Shown here: positions 61,795-64,000 of the stretch, piece after piece
Layout of the letters: every line of letters begins with the position of its first letter
Position numbering within the stretch: the stretch's first letter is position 1
NCBI GenBank assembly: GCA_027972325.1
Contig: JAPMOS010000018.1
Location: 372,001 to 436,000, forward strand
Reading direction: 5' to 3'
DNA from: Paratrimastix pyriformis
Taxonomy: Eukaryota > Preaxostyla > Paratrimastigidae
Length of the DNA stretch: 64,000 bases
Notes under the pieces: generated by a model
What the model saw: only the letters and a program-made list of their open reading frames with translations
Database searches by the model: none
What the model was told of the DNA's origin: nothing
Program-made: the position numbers and the translations under genes

Positions 61795-62233
61795 ATTTGA
61801 GGTGTTGGTGGCGGCCTTCTTTCTTGCAAAAGCCAAAAAAGTAAAATTTGAGGTGTGGCTGAACTTGTTCTATCTTTTGTAACGTTCGAACGTTTAATCA
61901 ATAATTTAGTTTGTTATTCTTGCAGAGCCTCTCGCGCGTGCGCAAAAAGCGCAACCCCGTGGTTGAAAGGCCTCTGCCCATACTCGCCCTTTGAATGAGG
62001 TACGCGGCAACCATGAGCGGCGGTATGCAGAAGTCTGGTGTCAAACCGACGAGAGTGACTGAGCGCTCCACAAAAAGCGAGGGAGACATTGCGGATCCGC
62101 GATTTGGGCGGCTTATTGGGCGCTTGTGGCAATGTGCGGACTCAGGAGAATGACAAATATTTGAGTTTGAATTTCCGCTGCAATCTGCGTGCCGTCGAGG
62201 TCGAACACGCTATCTCTTTCAAAAAAAAATTGA
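61795..62233. other. Intergenic region GAPN / SANT gene
   Basis: Contains T/A-rich 3' flank of GAPN, then GC-mixed sequence. An ATG at 62012 opens a 45-codon frame (MSGGMQKSGVKPTRVTERST) that might be a 5' exon of the SANT gene, but no splice join to it could be supported. Confidence 0.35.
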
Positions 62234-64000
62234 ATGGAAAGAGCCTCTTCACTCTGGAATTTTACGTTGTCGCCTGGTCTGTGTTGCGAATGGAATATTT
62301 CTTCACAGCCTGCCAGGTTGGAAGCCTGCCGAACAGGAGAAACTCCGCCTCGCCATCATGAAATATGGCGTGGGTCGGTGGGCCCTCCTCAGCCGTGCTG
62401 GTCTGTCCTCCTCCGTCTTTCGTGATGGTGGATACATACTTCACGCCCAGGAATCCTCCCCAACAAGACACCTGCCCAGCTTAATGGGATGACACAACGC
62501 ATGCTCGGCCAACAAAGTTTGGCTGGTCTGTTCCGTGATCTTTCTGCATTCCACTATTTCGAAATCTCTTCAACGTGCAGAGTTTTCGAAGATCCACCTG
62601 GACCCCACCAAGGTCAAGGAATTCAACAACACACGGAAGGACGTTTTCCGGAAAAACGGGCTCATCGTCAACGACGGGGGTCTGTCACAACGATCCCAAT
62701 CATATGCTAAGCGCAGGGTATGCTGAGGAAGTTTAGGGCCGGTACATCATCACCTACCCGGGGGATGGCGACGGGGGGCGCAGCCAACCCGACGAAGGAG
62801 TCCATCCGGCTGAAGCAGGAGGAAAACAAGAAGCGGTCTGCCCCCCCACACACACACACACATGCACACACACACATGCACACCTGTTGGCGGGCGTGGG
62901 CGCCTCTCGGACGAGGAGATCGCCCAGGTGCCGCTGCCTCGGAGGAAACGATCTGCAAGGAGGGCTTCGTGCCCCGCCCCCGAGCCGGGCTCCTTCGCCG
63001 GTCAGCCGGCATCCCCTCCTCCTCCTCCTCCTCCTCTCCCTCCTCCCTCCCCGCATCACCCCCGCCCCGCGGCCCGGCCCCATTGCGCGGGTACCTAGAT
63101 CGGGTGCGCCTGCGGAATCTGGCCCTGGCCCGGGAGGCCATCTGCGACGAGAAGCTGCGTGAGCTGGAGAAGAAGCTGGGCCTGACCATGGTCGCCTCCT
63201 CGCCCCTCCCCGGGTCGGCTCGGGTCGGCTCGGTGGGCGCTCATGCACTCGCGGCACCCGTGCCCTCGATGATCTGTCCGCCCACTCATCGCCCGTCGGC
63301 ATCCCCATGGCACACCCCTGGCACAGCAAGACACCCTGCGGCGGCTGGAGAGCTGACCGACGTGACGGCCGACACGCCCATCCCGGCCCGGTGCCTCGCG
63401 ATCCTGGGGCCCGAGGACGCCCCCTCCCGGCCCCGGCCGCCGGGTTGGACTTGCCCATGGCCTTCTTCAGCCAGAAGAGGCACCCCCGGGCGGGCGGCCC
63501 CAAGAAGTCCCGCAAGGAGCCCGCCACCAAGGGGCCGCATGACGAGGACGAGGACGAGGACCCGTCGTCCGACTGGGGTGCCCCCCCCCCCCTCCTCCTC
63601 CTCCTCCCTCCTCCCTCCCTCCCTCCTCCTCCCTCCTCCCTCCTCCCTCCTCCCTCCTCCTCCTCCCTCCCTCCTCCCTCCTCCTCCCTCGCGGCGTGGC
63701 CAGGGGACGGCGGCGACGAGCACGACGCGGGCGAGGAGGGGGAGGCTGGGAAGACTGGGCGGTCGACGAGGGGGACGGGGATGTGGACGAGCAGCCGCAG
63801 CCCCGGGCCGCACCTCGCGGACATCCCGCCGGGCCGCCCAGGCAGAGGAGGAGCTCGCCGCCCTCGCAGCCGCTCAGACCTCGACCGCGTCGGCCACGGC
63901 CACGGCCACGGCCACGGCCACGGCCACGGCCACGGCCACGGCCCCAGGTGAGCCCGCCCTGCCTCCATGGTTGCGTAACGTCGAGCCCCCCCCCCCCCCC
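62234..64000 (+). CDS. SANT/Myb-like DNA-binding protein, 3' end outside window
   Basis: The ATG at 62234 is preceded immediately by an in-frame TGA. MERASSLWNFTLSPG splices (CCTG|GTCTGT...TGCCAG|GTTGG) to GWKPAEQEKLRLAIMKYGVG-RWALLSRAG, a SANT/Myb-like helix-turn-helix with the spaced Trp residues. It continues ILPNKTPAQLNGMTQRMLGQ-QSLA / EFSKIHLDPTKVKEFNNTRK-DVFRKNGLIVNDGG. Later exons are charged helices (NPTKESIRLKQEENKKR, LAREAICDEKLRELEKKLGL) and a basic-acidic stretch (FFSQKRHPRAGGPKKSRKEP then DEDEDEDPSSDW). The KTPAQL...TQRMLGQQS block is seen in a group of protist Myb-like proteins of unknown role; that is recollection, not a search. The gene runs past the right edge amid CTCC-rich and (CACGGC)n sequence. 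It is probably nuclear. Confidence 0.7.
63890..63942. repeat. (CACGGC)n hexanucleotide array
   Basis: About nine copies of CACGGC near the right edge within the SANT gene. It could be coding (Ala-Thr repeats in the frame GCC ACG GCC ACG) or intronic; the window ends too soon to tell. CTCC-rich degenerate repeats precede it at 63590-63690. Confidence 0.85.

Overview
This window is nuclear DNA from a single-celled eukaryote. It is very GC-rich. Protein-coding genes sit tens to a few hundred bases apart, nearly all are cut by many short GT-AG introns, and long pure homopolymer or microsatellite tracts lie in those introns. The genes are plainly eukaryotic: nucleoporins, a SNARE, an AP-5 adaptor subunit, an SR protein and a flagellar dynein-regulatory protein. 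One gene encodes HydE, an [FeFe]-hydrogenase maturase, which points to an anaerobe or microaerophile with hydrogen metabolism. A free-living flagellated metamonad of the Preaxostyla type (Paratrimastix-like) fits best. That assignment is inference from gene content, not from a marker gene.

Layout, left to right. 1-3762 (+): 3' part of a long coiled-coil protein. 4166-7070 (-): AP-5 mu subunit. 7302-8980 (+): HydE. 9078-10105 (+): START-domain lipid-transfer protein. 10390-11685 (-): nucleoplasmin-like chaperone. 11739-14492 (-): ERMARD/DUF4209 protein with a 45-glutamine tract. 14557-16107 (+): 7-dehydrocholesterol reductase. 16374-20458 (-): XRN-type 5'-3' exoribonuclease. 20667-21099 (+): BET1-like SNARE. 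21224-29834 (-): Nup160. 29906-31054 (+): DRC12/CCDC153-like flagellar protein. 31173-32143 (+): divergent short-chain dehydrogenase. 32475-33669 (+): small single-pass membrane protein. 33945-34942 (-): SNIP1-type FHA protein. 35180-50201 (-): Nup188. 50317-51416 (-): leucine-rich-repeat protein. 51463-53084 (+): SR-type RRM protein. 53452-59453 (+): ABCC transporter. 59459-59788 (-): 90-residue orphan. 59851-61794 (+): NADP-dependent non-phosphorylating GAPDH. 62234-64000 (+): SANT/Myb-like protein running off the right edge.

The genes do not form one pathway. The recurring themes are nuclear pore scaffold (Nup160, Nup188), RNA handling (XRN, SNIP1, SR protein), membrane traffic (AP5M1, BET1-like), lipid or sterol handling (START protein, DHCR7) and anaerobic redox metabolism (HydE, GAPN). 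Six neighbouring pairs are divergent, with 46 to 231 bp between start codons; four of these gaps are 46-71 bp, so shared core promoters are likely.

The two nucleoporin genes occupy about 24 kb, largely because their introns are swollen by (CAGG)n, (GGGGCA)n, (GGGCA)n, (GCCCA)n, (GGGC)n and other tandem arrays. Splice donors that could be fixed by protein homology usually have a pyrimidine at +3 (GTC/GTT), unlike the common GTRAGT. No transposon, retroelement, tRNA, rRNA or CRISPR array was recognised. Exon boundaries are read by eye from homology and reading frame. Gene spans are start codon to stop codon including introns.
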